A DNA stretch of 64,000 bases, from positions 496,001 to 560,000 of the forward strand of contig CAJTFO010000001.1 in NCBI GenBank assembly GCA_910575755.1. Direction: 5' to 3'. This DNA is from Desulfovibrionaceae bacterium (GTDB lineage: Bacteria > Desulfobacterota > Desulfovibrionia > Desulfovibrionales > Desulfovibrionaceae). How positions within the stretch are numbered: the stretch's first letter is position 1; each line of letters begins with the position of its first letter. The notes under the pieces are model-generated. The model was not told the origin of the DNA and searched no databases. It saw only the letters and a program-made list of their open reading frames with translations. The position numbers and the translations under genes were made by a program. Shown here one piece after another: positions 39,701-48,546 of the stretch.

Positions 39701-39723
39701 CTTCGGAATGGTTTTCTCTCCGG

Positions 39724-40035
39724 CTATGCAAAAACAATCTTTCCCTGATGCCCGCCTGTCGGCTTGACCCTTATTTCCAAATCATTTCCGAGCAGGGAGA
39801 GACAGGCCAGCAAGCGGAACTCACTGACACCACGGAACTGCCCATTCAGGATGTTGGAAATCCTGCTTTGCGGAATCCCTGTAAGTTTGGAGACTTCTTT
39901 CTGTGTCATTTTCCTTTCTTCAATAATACCGCTGATGCGTGAAACAATGGCGGATTTTATCTTCATGGATTCAGCATCATTATACCCCAAGTCTTCATAG
40001 ACATTCCCTGAGCCTTTTTTGATAAAATCATCCAT
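39724..40035 (-). CDS. XRE-family antitoxin
   Basis: The 103-residue protein has a strong helix-turn-helix: RKMTQKEVSKLTGIPQSRISNILNG. It is of the HTH_37/HigA-like antitoxin family, which binds the toxin and represses the operon. It directly follows the toxin gene on the minus strand, with a 1-base gap. The island is on the opposite strand to the tail genes and is AT-richer. Confidence 0.85.
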   Translation of the reverse strand: MDDFIKKGSGNVYEDLGYNDAESMKIKSAIVSRISGIIEERKMTQKEVSKLTGIPQSRISNILNGQFRGVSEFRLLACLSLLGNDLEIRVKPTGGHQGKIVFA

Positions 40036-40036
40036 G

Positions 40037-40390
40037 CTACATCTCCTTTTTCAAAATAGATTTGAGCCTTTTCAATCGTTCAGTGACCAACGTCACATCT
40101 TTTTGTGGTGTTTTTATACCGATAGTTGATTTTTTTTGAAAACAATGGATTACATAGATGGCATCATCATAGCGGACGGTATAGATAGCCCGAAACGTAT
40201 CGCCATCATAATCCCCCACTACCTCAATGATCCCTGATTCCCCCTTCACTTTGAAGGGCTTGGCCTTGGGGTGACGTTTGCCGTTTTGCGCCAAATCAAG
40301 CGCATAGCCAAAAATATCCTGAATATGTTCAGGCATCTCCTTCAAATCATTATAGGATGAGCCAAGCCAAAACAGTTGCTTTTCAGACAT
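40037..40390 (-). CDS. RelE/HigB-like toxin (Gp49 family)
   Basis: The 117-residue protein contains LFWLGSSYNDLKEMPEHIQDIFGYALDLAQNGKRH, GIIEVVGDYDGDTFRAIYTVRYDDAIYVIHCFQKKST and a basic C terminus (RLKRLKSILKKEM). This is the phage-derived Gp49-like/HigB toxin family, probably a ribosome-dependent mRNase. It precedes its antitoxin gene, as in HigBA order. CAATTTTG direct repeats upstream could be its operator. Confidence 0.87.
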   Translation of the reverse strand: MSEKQLFWLGSSYNDLKEMPEHIQDIFGYALDLAQNGKRHPKAKPFKVKGESGIIEVVGDYDGDTFRAIYTVRYDDAIYVIHCFQKKSTIGIKTPQKDVTLVTERLKRLKSILKKEM

Positions 40391-40582
40391 CGATCACCTC
40401 TCACCCAAAACCAAAATATGTCAATTTTGATATAAAGTCAAATCCAAAGCCAATTTTGTGGCGACAAATCTATATGCGCTACATCTGCACGAAAAGTTGT
40501 GTACTCGCGTGCCGACCTGTTGCCAGACTTGGGAAGCCTCCGCTGCGAGGCGAGCAAACCAACCTGACAACGGAGTGCAGCA

Positions 40583-42217
40583 ATGAGCAAAAATCTTGAC
40601 GGGTACAAGCAGCAGGTTACCAACATCGTAACGCGCGCGCACCAGATGCGCGCCGCCCTGCTTGATCCCATCCTTGACGACAGCGGCAAGTTCATCTCGG
40701 ACAGCAAGGCCAGGGCCGAACGCCTGAAAGGGGCGGTGTCCAATTCGGTGTATGAAAGCACCGGCGAAAGCGCGCCCATGATTCTCGGCGCGCACAGCCG
40801 GGCGCTTCAGGCGTTCTGTCAACAGTATGGACGCCTCCCCGGCGACGAGCTTCTGGCGAGCGCCCATCAGGCCATTGAAAACGCCATGATTGTCGGCAAG
40901 GCGGGCAACGGCCTGCCCGGCGTCTTTGAATCCGCCGACATGAGCACGACCGAGGGCATCATGATGCGAGACCGCATGGTGTCCCTCATTCTGCCGGTTC
41001 TCTTGCAGTCCGTCACCGCCCAGATGACGACCCTGATTCCCGGCCAGTTCAACCGCTCGGAGATGTTCCGCGTCCATCGCGTGGCAGGGAGCACCTTCGG
41101 AGACCTTCAGGCCGGAGACCGCATCGACTTCCGCTACAATGGGCGTTACGCCGTCATGGATCAGATGTCCGCGCCGTACATTGGCGATGCGAGCAGGAAG
41201 CAATTCGTCTTCGACAGCGCCACGGACGGCGGCAAACTGATGCCCATCAAGCCCGGCTCGGTGAAAATCCTCCACGACCGCAACATGGTGGCCCATGATG
41301 ACAACAACGGCCACATCCTCGGCGTATTCGCCCTTGATGGCGCGACCATCAATGTCAGCGGTTCCGTTGACTACGCGAGCGGCAAGGTTACGGCTGACTT
41401 CACTGTCGCCCCGGCGGCGGGCATTGAAGTCCACATCGGCTATGATGTGGACATCGAGAAGGACTACAAGCTCATCCCCAAAATCGACCACCAGATGGAA
41501 TCCCGTGTGCTCGTTCCGCACGAATCGGCCATTACGGGCAGCGTTACCCTGCAAGCCCTCTGGGGACTGCGCCGCGAGTTCGGGCTTGATGCGGACAACC
41601 TCGCCATGTCGGGGATGCGTAACCTTCTGGCGGCAGACAAGGACCGCAAGATACTGCGGGATATGTACTTCTTCGCGCGTGATGTGGTGGAGTGGAATCG
41701 AACCCCGAACGAAAACCTCACTTTGCGCGAGCATTACGAAAGCCTGAACTCGGCGCTTCTGGAACTCGATTCCGCCCTGATGAAGCGCAACGGCATCAGC
41801 GGTCTTGTCGGTCTTGTGGGCGACAATTTTGCCGTCAATGTCTTCCGCTACCTTCCGGCCCCGTTCTTCCAGGCCGCGCCGGGCTATCGCAGCGTGCCGC
41901 AGCCCCATTATGTGGGGCGCGTCTTCGGCCAGTTTGACCTCTACTGCGATCCCAATCAGGAAGAATACACCTGCCTCGCCTTCGCCCGCGGCTCGGAACA
42001 CGGCCAGACCGGCTACGTCTGCGGCGATGCCGTGCCCGCCCTTACGTTCCGTCATGCCGTTCTGGGCGACCTCATCACCAGTTCCACGATGTGGGACCTG
42101 GCTTACCGCGATCTTCAGCCCTTCGATGGGCGTGACTACCTGATGAAGCTCAAGATGGTGTCCGGCAGCAATGCAGCGGGCGGCGATACATCCGATTCCG
42201 GCAAAACCGATGAATAG
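40583..42217 (+). CDS. Major capsid protein (T4 gp23-like)
   Basis: The 544-residue protein has the layout of a T4 gp23-type capsid: ALIPGQFNRSEMFRVHRVAG-like scaffold-contact region (MTTLIPGQFNRSEMFRVHR), the helical segment LQALWGLRREFGLDADNLAMSGMRNLLAADKDRKILRDMYFFA resembling gp23's HGLDAE region, and a C-terminal beta-rich domain. It lies just before the decoration-like and sheath genes. I cannot confirm the HK97 fold directly, hence moderate confidence. CGGAGTGCAGCA precedes the ATG. Confidence 0.62.
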   Translation: MSKNLDGYKQQVTNIVTRAHQMRAALLDPILDDSGKFISDSKARAERLKGAVSNSVYESTGESAPMILGAHSRALQAFCQQYGRLPGDELLASAHQAIENAMIVGKAGNGLPGVFESADMSTTEGIMMRDRMVSLILPVLLQSVTAQMTTLIPGQFNRSEMFRVHRVAGSTFGDLQAGDRIDFRYNGRYAVMDQMSAPYIGDASRKQFVFDSATDGGKLMPIKPGSVKILHDRNMVAHDDNNGHILGVFALDGATINVSGSVDYASGKVTADFTVAPAAGIEVHIGYDVDIEKDYKLIPKIDHQMESRVLVPHESAITGSVTLQALWGLRREFGLDADNLAMSGMRNLLAADKDRKILRDMYFFARDVVEWNRTPNENLTLREHYESLNSALLELDSALMKRNGISGLVGLVGDNFAVNVFRYLPAPFFQAAPGYRSVPQPHYVGRVFGQFDLYCDPNQEEYTCLAFARGSEHGQTGYVCGDAVPALTFRHAVLGDLITSSTMWDLAYRDLQPFDGRDYLMKLKMVSGSNAAGGDTSDSGKTDE

Positions 42218-42229
42218 GAGGAAACGTCG

Positions 42230-42706
42230 ATGCTGAAAGTGACCATTGAAAACAAGGGTTCCGCCAGTCTTTCCATCAAGGGCCGCCACAGCTTCCATAT
42301 CGGCGCACACTCCACCGTGAACGTGGAACTGCCCGATACGCCCGGCAGCGCGAATATGCTCCAGCGCCTGCGGCGAGAGTATCCCGCGATGCGTGTGCTC
42401 GTGGAGAGGAAAAGTGCCCAGCCTCCGGTCGTCGCCGTACCCTCCGGCGCCCATGACACCCCCAATGCGTCTTCCGCTTCCGCCACCCTCTCCGGTTCCC
42501 TCGCCGGAGAGGCGGAAGACGGCGCCGAACCGATGAGCGCGGAAGACTTCGCATCCCGCGCCAGGGTGACGGAGGGCGAAGCGGGGTGGTGGACGGTATC
42601 CGTTGAAGGCATCAGGGACATCAAGGTGCGTTCCGCCAAAAGCGAGGTGAACGCCCTTGAAATGGCCTACGCCAAATACCTCGAAGGCCAGGGCACGGGT
42701 GAATAG
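42230..42706 (+). CDS. Unknown head/tail protein (158 aa)
   Basis: The N terminus (LKVTIENKGSASLSIKGRHSFHIGAHSTVNVELPD) is a small beta domain, followed by a linker rich in Ala/Ser/Pro and a C-terminal region (RARVTEGEAGWWTVSVEGIRDIK) that looks like a second beta domain. GGAGGAAACGTCG precedes the ATG. Position between capsid and sheath suggests a decoration or completion protein. No family is recognised. Confidence 0.5.
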   Translation: MLKVTIENKGSASLSIKGRHSFHIGAHSTVNVELPDTPGSANMLQRLRREYPAMRVLVERKSAQPPVVAVPSGAHDTPNASSASATLSGSLAGEAEDGAEPMSAEDFASRARVTEGEAGWWTVSVEGIRDIKVRSAKSEVNALEMAYAKYLEGQGTGE

Positions 42707-42708
42707 CC

Positions 42709-44439
42709 ATGAAGAGCGTCATCACCAATGCGGCGGAAATCACCGTCCTTGAGCCAATCGACAACACCTACAAGACAGGCGGCGGGCCGGTCAGTGTCGG
42801 GGGATGCGTCATCCTTGCCGGCAAGGGACGCCCCTTCACCGTACATGAAATATTCGGCGTGGGCACAAGCCAGGAAGACACCTTTGGCTCTCCCCTGCCG
42901 AAGAAAGCCTACGGCATGGAAGGACTGCGGCATCTCTCCGAAGCAGCCAGGGAATGCAACTGGGTTCAGGCTGTGCGAGTGGTGAACCAGCAGGAATACC
43001 GTTATCCGTCCCTCGGCTTCCTCATGTTCAGGGAATGCGGCGAATGGGATTCCAAAACGGATTATGCGCCCGGCGATGTCGTTTCCTGTGATGGCAGGAA
43101 GTACATTGCCGCGACTGATGTGGCCGCATCGGCGACGCCCCCCGCAACCGGAACCGGGGAATGGCTGGAATACACCGGCCCCGTTGAGAAGGACGCGCAC
43201 CGTCACAATGAAAGCGTCATTGTTGGCGATGACGGCTTCTGGCTCGTGGTATATCCCATTGACGGCGATGCCAGTATCCGGCGCACGCTCCGTTTCGAGG
43301 ATGTGGACAAGGAGCGGCGCCGCTTCAGGCTGGTGTTCTACGATGTGGATGATACCGGCTATGAATACGCCCTCGAATCACATCTTGTCGGCATCAACGA
43401 GGATGACAAGGACGATATGGGGCGTCCGGCCTACATCGAAACCGTTCTTGAAACACAGTCCAAACGCTTTCGGTGTGACTTCCTTGAAGGAACAGCGTGG
43501 GAAGACCTCGAATCGGTTCTGCTTGCCCTTGAAGACAAGAAGGCCATGCCGCGGAGCTTCGGCTTTGAAGGCGGCACGTCCGGCGGCCAGCCCGAAAATG
43601 ATGACTGGTTCAAGGCCGTGGAACTCCTTCGCCGCGAATCCATGCCGCTGAACATGATTTTTGCGGCAGGCATTGCGGAGCAGGACATCATCGCCCGCCT
43701 GGCGGAAATCGCGGATTTCCGCCATATCGGCTTTTTCTTCGACGTGCCTTCCTACCTCCCGCAGGACAGCGCCCTTGAATGGCTCAAGGAACTGGGCCTC
43801 AACTCCCGTCATTCGCGGGCCTACTATGCTCCCTATGAGGCGTCGGACCCGTGGCGCGGCGGCAAGACAGTGTGGGGCGTTTCCGGGGCCATGGCCGCCG
43901 CAAAGGCCCGCGGGAACGCCATATTCACGAAGAACGTGCCGGGCATACACTACTCCCCCGCCGGAGAGAAACGCGGCTACCTTTCGCGCACGGGTGTCGC
44001 CCCGCTGTTCCCGGAGCAGAACATCAACCGGGATACCTTCTACACCGCACGGCTCAACCCCATCATCGACATGACATCGGGCGGAGCCTGCGCCGATGAC
44101 GACCTGACGCAGTTCTTCCGCGAATCCTACCTCCGCTTCGGCTGGATAAACGATGTGCTGGACTACATCGACCAGCGCTTCGTGGAGGCGGCGCGGATCG
44201 CCAAGTTCGAGCCGGATGGCCTGACGCGCGAAATCCTCTACGACCTGCTCAAAACCATCATGGATGAACTTGTCACTTCCGGCGCGCTGGTTTCGCCGCG
44301 AGAGCCGGACAAGGACGGTACGAAGCCGTACATCATCACCATCACACAAGTCGAAATCGACCTCTGGCACTGCGAATGGGCCGTCTGCATCACCGGCGCG
44401 GCGCGGCGCATTGCCGGGCAACCCCGCCTCATGCGGTAA
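42709..44439 (+). CDS. Contractile tail sheath protein
   Basis: The 576-residue protein has the sheath core: GGGPVSVGGCVILAGKG at the start, DVPSYLPQDSALEWLKELGLNSRHSRAYYAPYE, KTVWGVSGAMAAAKARG, and the highly conserved C-terminal domain with LNPIIDMTSGGACADDDLTQFFRESYLRFGWIND and WVCITGAARRI-like end. Sheath length about 550-660 fits myoviruses. It assembles around the tube and contracts at infection. Confidence 0.85.
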   Translation: MKSVITNAAEITVLEPIDNTYKTGGGPVSVGGCVILAGKGRPFTVHEIFGVGTSQEDTFGSPLPKKAYGMEGLRHLSEAARECNWVQAVRVVNQQEYRYPSLGFLMFRECGEWDSKTDYAPGDVVSCDGRKYIAATDVAASATPPATGTGEWLEYTGPVEKDAHRHNESVIVGDDGFWLVVYPIDGDASIRRTLRFEDVDKERRRFRLVFYDVDDTGYEYALESHLVGINEDDKDDMGRPAYIETVLETQSKRFRCDFLEGTAWEDLESVLLALEDKKAMPRSFGFEGGTSGGQPENDDWFKAVELLRRESMPLNMIFAAGIAEQDIIARLAEIADFRHIGFFFDVPSYLPQDSALEWLKELGLNSRHSRAYYAPYEASDPWRGGKTVWGVSGAMAAAKARGNAIFTKNVPGIHYSPAGEKRGYLSRTGVAPLFPEQNINRDTFYTARLNPIIDMTSGGACADDDLTQFFRESYLRFGWINDVLDYIDQRFVEAARIAKFEPDGLTREILYDLLKTIMDELVTSGALVSPREPDKDGTKPYIITITQVEIDLWHCEWAVCITGAARRIAGQPRLMR

Positions 44440-44448
44440 GGAACGGAA

Positions 44449-45174
44449 ATGAATAAACAATCCTTCACCTTTGACGATGACTTCACCTTTCCGGCCACAC
44501 GGCGCGGGCAGGCTCTTTCCGGCGTTCTGGAATCCGCGGACAAACCGAAAACAGGCACAGACGCGGTACAGGTCTTTGCCCGACAGCAGACGCGCACACA
44601 GGCCATGTCCGCCGTTCTCGCGTGGGTCGAGGATGGCGAGTACAACTACAACGCCTTGGATGAGTACATCATCGGCATGGCCGACCTCGACGGCGATTTT
44701 GAAATCAGCGACGAGGAAGAGGCTATCTACAACGCCGTCTGGGCCGAAGTTCCTGACGCTCTTCTGAGCCTCGGCGCTACCGAGGCCGATGCCAACGACT
44801 TCGTGAACGGCGAAGGCAAGGCCAGCGCCGATGCGGCCGCTCGCGTCGGCAAGGCTCTGAAAGAACGCCTTGATGAACTGGAAGCTGATGACGACGAAAT
44901 CATTGCCGGGTTCGCGCTCGGTGAAGACGCCGTTTTCGAGAATGCCTCCGACGACCCCGAAGGCCGTCACATGATTCTGGAAGCCACCTATCGCAAGCAG
45001 AAGGTCGTCCGCGACGGCAAGGTGGTGAAAATCAACAAGCGCATTTCCGGCAAGGTGCGCCTTTCCGCCGCACAGAAGGCCGGGCTTCGCAAGGCCCGGC
45101 GCAAGGCCAACACGGCGGCGGCCCGGCTTCATCGCAAAAAATCCATGCGTCTCCGCGCACGGCGCGGCATGTAG
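44449..45174 (+). CDS. Unknown structural-operon protein with EF-hand-like and basic tail (241 aa)
   Basis: The protein contains DLDGDFEISDEEEAIYNAVW, an EF-hand-like loop, in an acidic helical region, and ends with a strongly basic helix (KRISGKVRLSAAQKAGLRKARRKANTAAARLHRKKS). It lies between sheath and tail genes. The acidic-then-basic layout could be a scaffold or chaperone; the basic tail resembles one seen in other myovirus proteins of unknown role. Function not recognised. Confidence 0.5.
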   Translation: MNKQSFTFDDDFTFPATRRGQALSGVLESADKPKTGTDAVQVFARQQTRTQAMSAVLAWVEDGEYNYNALDEYIIGMADLDGDFEISDEEEAIYNAVWAEVPDALLSLGATEADANDFVNGEGKASADAAARVGKALKERLDELEADDDEIIAGFALGEDAVFENASDDPEGRHMILEATYRKQKVVRDGKVVKINKRISGKVRLSAAQKAGLRKARRKANTAAARLHRKKSMRLRARRGM

Positions 45175-45183
45175 GTCCGCGAC

Positions 45184-45765
45184 ATGGAAGGCATCGGCAA
45201 CCGTGATACCCGTATTTCCCTGTTCCGCAAGTGCTGGATACAGGGGAGCGAGGCCACGGTTGTCGGTGTCTGGGGTACAGGCACATCCAAGGAACTGACG
45301 GCGAACTGGACTTCGCCGTTTGAGGGAGAGAGCATAGGCAACAAGATTCCCCTTGCGGGCGGAGTGGCGCAGGCCGCCACGGACATGACCACCGTGACGA
45401 CGCTGAACTCCCGCCAGACATGGGAGGGGAACAGGCCCACAACCTTCAACATCGAATTGAAGCTCTATGCTCTTGAAGACCCGGAAACCGAGGTTATGCA
45501 GCCCATTCGTGCGCTTGAGTTCATGGCCGCGCCGGACGTGAATGACATGCAACCGGCGGGGGGACGAATCCCCGACCGGGTGTGCGTGAATATCGGGACG
45601 CGCCATATTTTCACCGACATGGTGATAGATTCCATTTCGCAGCCCTTCGACAAGGAAATTGACTCCCAGGGCAGATTTGTCCGGGCGACACTGAATATCC
45701 AGCTTTCCACGCTTACCATGATAAGCAAGGACATGCTGCGAAAAGGCTACGGCCAACAAGCCTAG
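45184..45765 (+). CDS. Tail completion / structural protein (193 aa)
   Basis: The 193-residue beta-rich protein (LFRKCWIQGSEATVVGVWGTGTSKELTANWTSPFEGESIG) lies 10 bases after the previous gene. Its stop TAG overlaps the left terminal repeat of a MITE-like element. It resembles in length the tail terminator or tube-initiator proteins of contractile phages, but I cannot name the family. Codon use matches its neighbours. Confidence 0.5.
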   Translation: MEGIGNRDTRISLFRKCWIQGSEATVVGVWGTGTSKELTANWTSPFEGESIGNKIPLAGGVAQAATDMTTVTTLNSRQTWEGNRPTTFNIELKLYALEDPETEVMQPIRALEFMAAPDVNDMQPAGGRIPDRVCVNIGTRHIFTDMVIDSISQPFDKEIDSQGRFVRATLNIQLSTLTMISKDMLRKGYGQQA

Positions 45766-45911
45766 AGCGGTTTGCCGTTGAAAACGACAGCCGCTCTGGC
45801 GGCCGCGAAAGCGGACGCCCGCGCCGAATGAGCCTGAAAACCACGCTTTTCAGGCGAAATGAGGGCAGCGCCGCTTTTGAAATTGTCCAATTTCAAAAGC
45901 AAAATGCTCTA
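45763..45911. mobile_element. MITE-like element with TA-flanked terminal inverted repeats
   Basis: A 149-bp non-coding element is bounded by TAGAGCGGTTTGC (45763-45775) and, inverted, GCAAAATGCTCTA (45899-45911), matching at 11 of 13 bases and ending in TA, as in TA-targeting IS630-type MITEs. It folds into three hairpins: GAGCGG/CCGCTC, GCCTGAAAA/TTTTCAGGC, and CTTTTGAAATT/AATTTCAAAAG. It sits in the gap between two tail genes and shares the TAG stop of the first. Confidence 0.6.
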
Positions 45912-45924
45912 AAGGGGAAACAAC

Positions 45925-46452
45925 ATGGCAAACATATCGGATGTGGCGGGGAACATTCCCAAGATTCGCGCCGGATACCGCAGGCTGCTCGCTCTGGGCG
46001 AAGGTGTGGCTTCCGATGAGTTCATTCTGACCATCGAAGGCTACCCGAACCTTCGCTATCTGTGCCAGTCCACGCAGCTTCCGGCGCTCATGCGCGAAAA
46101 CATCGAAAGCTACGGCCCGCAAGGGGTGCAGTTCAACCAGCAGGGCCGCTATAAAAACGCGCAGGACGTTCCCATCACCTTCAAGGAGGTGATTTCGGGA
46201 GAAGCCTACAAGGCGGTTCGGGACTGGGTGAAAAACAAGAAGTACCTGAACGTCAAAATCGGTCTGGCCGGGGAGTCCTTCCCCACGTCCAACAGGAACA
46301 CCACTGTTGTTCTGGAAGATTGCTGGCTGGAACTTGAAGGCGCCGACCTGTCCGTTGAGGACGGCGCAAGCCTCGTGCGACCGGCGGGTACGCTCCACGC
46401 CAACTGGATTAGCTGGCTGGACGACGACCAGGACGGAACCCTTTCCCTCTGA
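45925..46452 (+). CDS. Tail tube protein
   Basis: The 175-residue protein (FILTIEGYPNLRYLCQSTQLPALMRENIESYGPQGVQFNQQGRYKN) has the two-layer beta fold pattern of myovirus tail tubes, with a helix DVPITFKEVISGEAYKAVRDWVKN. AGGGGAAACA precedes the ATG. It follows sheath and precedes chaperone-like and tape measure genes, the usual place of the tube gene. Assignment by pattern and context. Confidence 0.7.
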   Translation: MANISDVAGNIPKIRAGYRRLLALGEGVASDEFILTIEGYPNLRYLCQSTQLPALMRENIESYGPQGVQFNQQGRYKNAQDVPITFKEVISGEAYKAVRDWVKNKKYLNVKIGLAGESFPTSNRNTTVVLEDCWLELEGADLSVEDGASLVRPAGTLHANWISWLDDDQDGTLSL

Positions 46453-46465
46453 TTGACGGGCACCT

Positions 46466-47017
46466 ATGACCCCTCTGGAACTGCTCGAAGAAGTGAAGGG
46501 GCGTTTCGTGGTGCTGTATCACAATAATGATGCGGCACTGCGACGCCTTTTGCGGCAATCCCTTGGCAAATATCAGGACAAGGCGGGTGTTCTTCTTCAG
46601 ACCAGATACCCCGCGGGAACGACAGAGGCCGAACTCCCGGAACTCTACCTCACCATTGCGGAATGCCAGGACGAAATGCTTCGGCACGTCCCGGTGTTTG
46701 TGGACGATGCAGAGGGGAAGCTTGTGTTTTCGCCGGAAGCCGCATCCGGTCCCCTGACGCTTTATTGGCTGGCACGGCTTCGTGACTGGCCGGATGACCG
46801 TCCGCTTCCCTACGGCTGTGTCGGCCTGGTGGGCGACTACCTCGAAGCGCTCATCGACATCCCGAACACTTCGCGCACCCGTGACGCCTATCACGGCATG
46901 GACGGTCCCATTCCAGACCTGCCCTCGATGCAGGAATTGCGGGCGCGCCTGACAGAACTCGAACAGCAGATGGAAGAAAGCCGCGCGATTTTGCCGGTGA
47001 GCCTGGTTATTTGCTGA
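46466..47017 (+). CDS. Unknown tail protein (183 aa)
   Basis: The 183-residue helical protein (PLELLEEVKGRFVVLYHNNDAALRRLLRQSLGKYQDKAGV) has a C-terminal coiled segment (MQELRARLTELEQQMEESR). It sits between tube and second tail protein genes, 13 bases after the tube stop. It may be a tail-assembly factor; I do not recognise a family. Confidence 0.5.
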   Translation: MTPLELLEEVKGRFVVLYHNNDAALRRLLRQSLGKYQDKAGVLLQTRYPAGTTEAELPELYLTIAECQDEMLRHVPVFVDDAEGKLVFSPEAASGPLTLYWLARLRDWPDDRPLPYGCVGLVGDYLEALIDIPNTSRTRDAYHGMDGPIPDLPSMQELRARLTELEQQMEESRAILPVSLVIC

Positions 47018-47027
47018 TGGAGGGGCC

Positions 47028-47549
47028 GTGGCGGAGGATTTCAACAAGTTGCGGATGCTGGCCCGGAAGCTGGTAGCCACTGATTTTCAAAAGGACTGGC
47101 TCTTTCGGCTCGAAGTCGAGGGGGAACCTGCCGACCTTGATTTGTACGTCAAGGACATCGCCTACAACCCGCTCGAAATCACAACGGATGAAGAAAACTA
47201 TGGCGGGGTCACCATGTCGTGGCCAACAGGACGTGTGCCGGTAAAAATCACCGCCACCATGCGGGACAACTCGGACCGCAGGATAAGCGCATTCGTCTGT
47301 GAATGGTGCGAGAAAGCCGTCCATGCTGATGGAACCGTGGGTCTGCCCTACGGCGCCGATGGATATGTCCGCAAGGTTCGGGTCTATGAGCAGCGTGATG
47401 ACGGCTCGGAAACCCTGGCCGGTGAATGGGAAATGTACGCCACCACACCGGGAGAAACGAGCCGCTCCCGCGAGAACGGCGCTTACAAGGAATTTCCCGT
47501 AGCCTTTGTTCAGTTCAGCACGGCAACAAGCCCCGCTCAATTCCTGTGA
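47028..47549 (+). CDS. Tail protein, possible tube-like (173 aa)
   Basis: The 173-residue protein starts GTG (GGAGGGGCC upstream) and contains FRLEVEGEPADLDLYVKDIAYNPLEITTDEENYGG, a beta-strand-rich region resembling tube or tube-terminator proteins of contractile tails. It overlaps no neighbour and precedes the chaperone-like gene. Tentative assignment from context. Confidence 0.5.
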   Translation: MAEDFNKLRMLARKLVATDFQKDWLFRLEVEGEPADLDLYVKDIAYNPLEITTDEENYGGVTMSWPTGRVPVKITATMRDNSDRRISAFVCEWCEKAVHADGTVGLPYGADGYVRKVRVYEQRDDGSETLAGEWEMYATTPGETSRSRENGAYKEFPVAFVQFSTATSPAQFL

Positions 47550-47556
47550 GGTATCC

Positions 47557-48372
47557 ATGTCGTTTCTTCCAGATTTCTGCCTTCCATCCGACCCCGCAAG
47601 GAGCGTCCGTCTCGCCGAAGCGACAGTGGCCGACGCCATTGATTTTTCCGGGGTTGACCCGCTTTGCGAAGAGGAAGCCACAAGCCTTTTTCTGGAGCGT
47701 CTTCAGGCGAAGGAAAAATACACCGATCCCAGACAGTGGACGGTCGAGGACAGACGCTATGCGCTCTTCATGTACCACCTGCACACAACGCAGTTCGCTG
47801 ATCTTCCCCTTACTTATGCCTGCCAGCCGTGTTCGGAGGCGGCGGGACATGAAGTGACACATACCGTATCCGTCAAACTGGCGGCCATGGCCGAAGAATA
47901 CACCCCCATTGCCGGAAAGCCTCTACGAGACGTGGTGCATGAGGGACACGCCGTCATCGTTCATCCTCTGTTGGGCGTGGACGCGGAAATCATCGAGAAA
48001 ACCCGCATGGGCATCATAGCCCTGGAGCAGGAAAAGAACGCCATCGCCAGAAAGGAACGCAGCCAGCTTGCCCTGCTCCGCATTCTTTCCTGCATCGACA
48101 TTCCGGCCATGGAAGGCAAAACAGAGCAGGAACGCCGAAAACCGGTCGAAAAATTCATTCTGAGCATGTCCACCAGCGAGTTTCAAGGTTTCAGCAGCAA
48201 GGTGATGAACGCCCTCGCCGAAATGCGACACGGGTTGCAATCTGTCTTCAAAGACGGGCGAATCCTGCTCGAAACTCCTCCGGTGCGGTGCCCGGAGGGC
48301 AGGGACAAGGAGGGGCCGGGAATCCGGCTTCAGTTTCCCTTTCGGGCTTTCGACTACATTCCGCGGGTATAG
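47557..48372 (+). CDS. Tail assembly chaperone-like protein (T4 gp26 / lambda G class)
   Basis: The 271-residue protein (FLPDFCLPSDPARSVRLAEATVADAIDFSG) is helical, with cysteines in a central Cys pair (CQPCSEA) and LALLRILSCIDIPAMEGKT, LSTSEFQGF and CPEGRD near its end. It lies immediately before the tape measure gene, the place of tail assembly chaperones. Its stop at 48372 is followed by an open +1/-2 frame to 48544 without start codon, suggesting a frameshift extension (see the entry at 48370). Confidence 0.6.
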   Translation: MSFLPDFCLPSDPARSVRLAEATVADAIDFSGVDPLCEEEATSLFLERLQAKEKYTDPRQWTVEDRRYALFMYHLHTTQFADLPLTYACQPCSEAAGHEVTHTVSVKLAAMAEEYTPIAGKPLRDVVHEGHAVIVHPLLGVDAEIIEKTRMGIIALEQEKNAIARKERSQLALLRILSCIDIPAMEGKTEQERRKPVEKFILSMSTSEFQGFSSKVMNALAEMRHGLQSVFKDGRILLETPPVRCPEGRDKEGPGIRLQFPFRAFDYIPRV

Positions 48373-48544
48373 TCCCCGTGCGTGGGATACGATTCTGAGC
48401 AATCTATGCCTGAATGACAGCCAAAGCCTTGGCAGTCTGCTTGCGTGTCCGGCTCGCCGGGTGCTTGCACTCCACGAAAACGCAATAAAGCGCCACAAGG
48501 CCATCAAAAATGCCACGAGGAACCGCAAGGGTGGCCGGAGGTGA
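48370..48544 (+). other. Frameshift extension ORF of the tail chaperone
   Basis: The frame one base ahead of the chaperone gene is open from about 48209 to the TGA at 48542-48544, three bases before the tape measure ATG, and has no usable start codon upstream. Downstream of the chaperone stop it reads SPRAWDTILSNLCLNDSQSL and then a basic end. A +1 or -2 frameshift near the end of the chaperone gene would fuse the two, as in Mu-type tail genes. Confidence 0.55.
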
Positions 48545-48546
48545 CG

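Noticed and set aside
40421-45759. Two long minus-strand open frames opposite capsid and sheath genes
   Set aside because: Shadows of plus-strand structural genes. The plus-strand products match capsid and sheath patterns, with Shine-Dalgarno sites.
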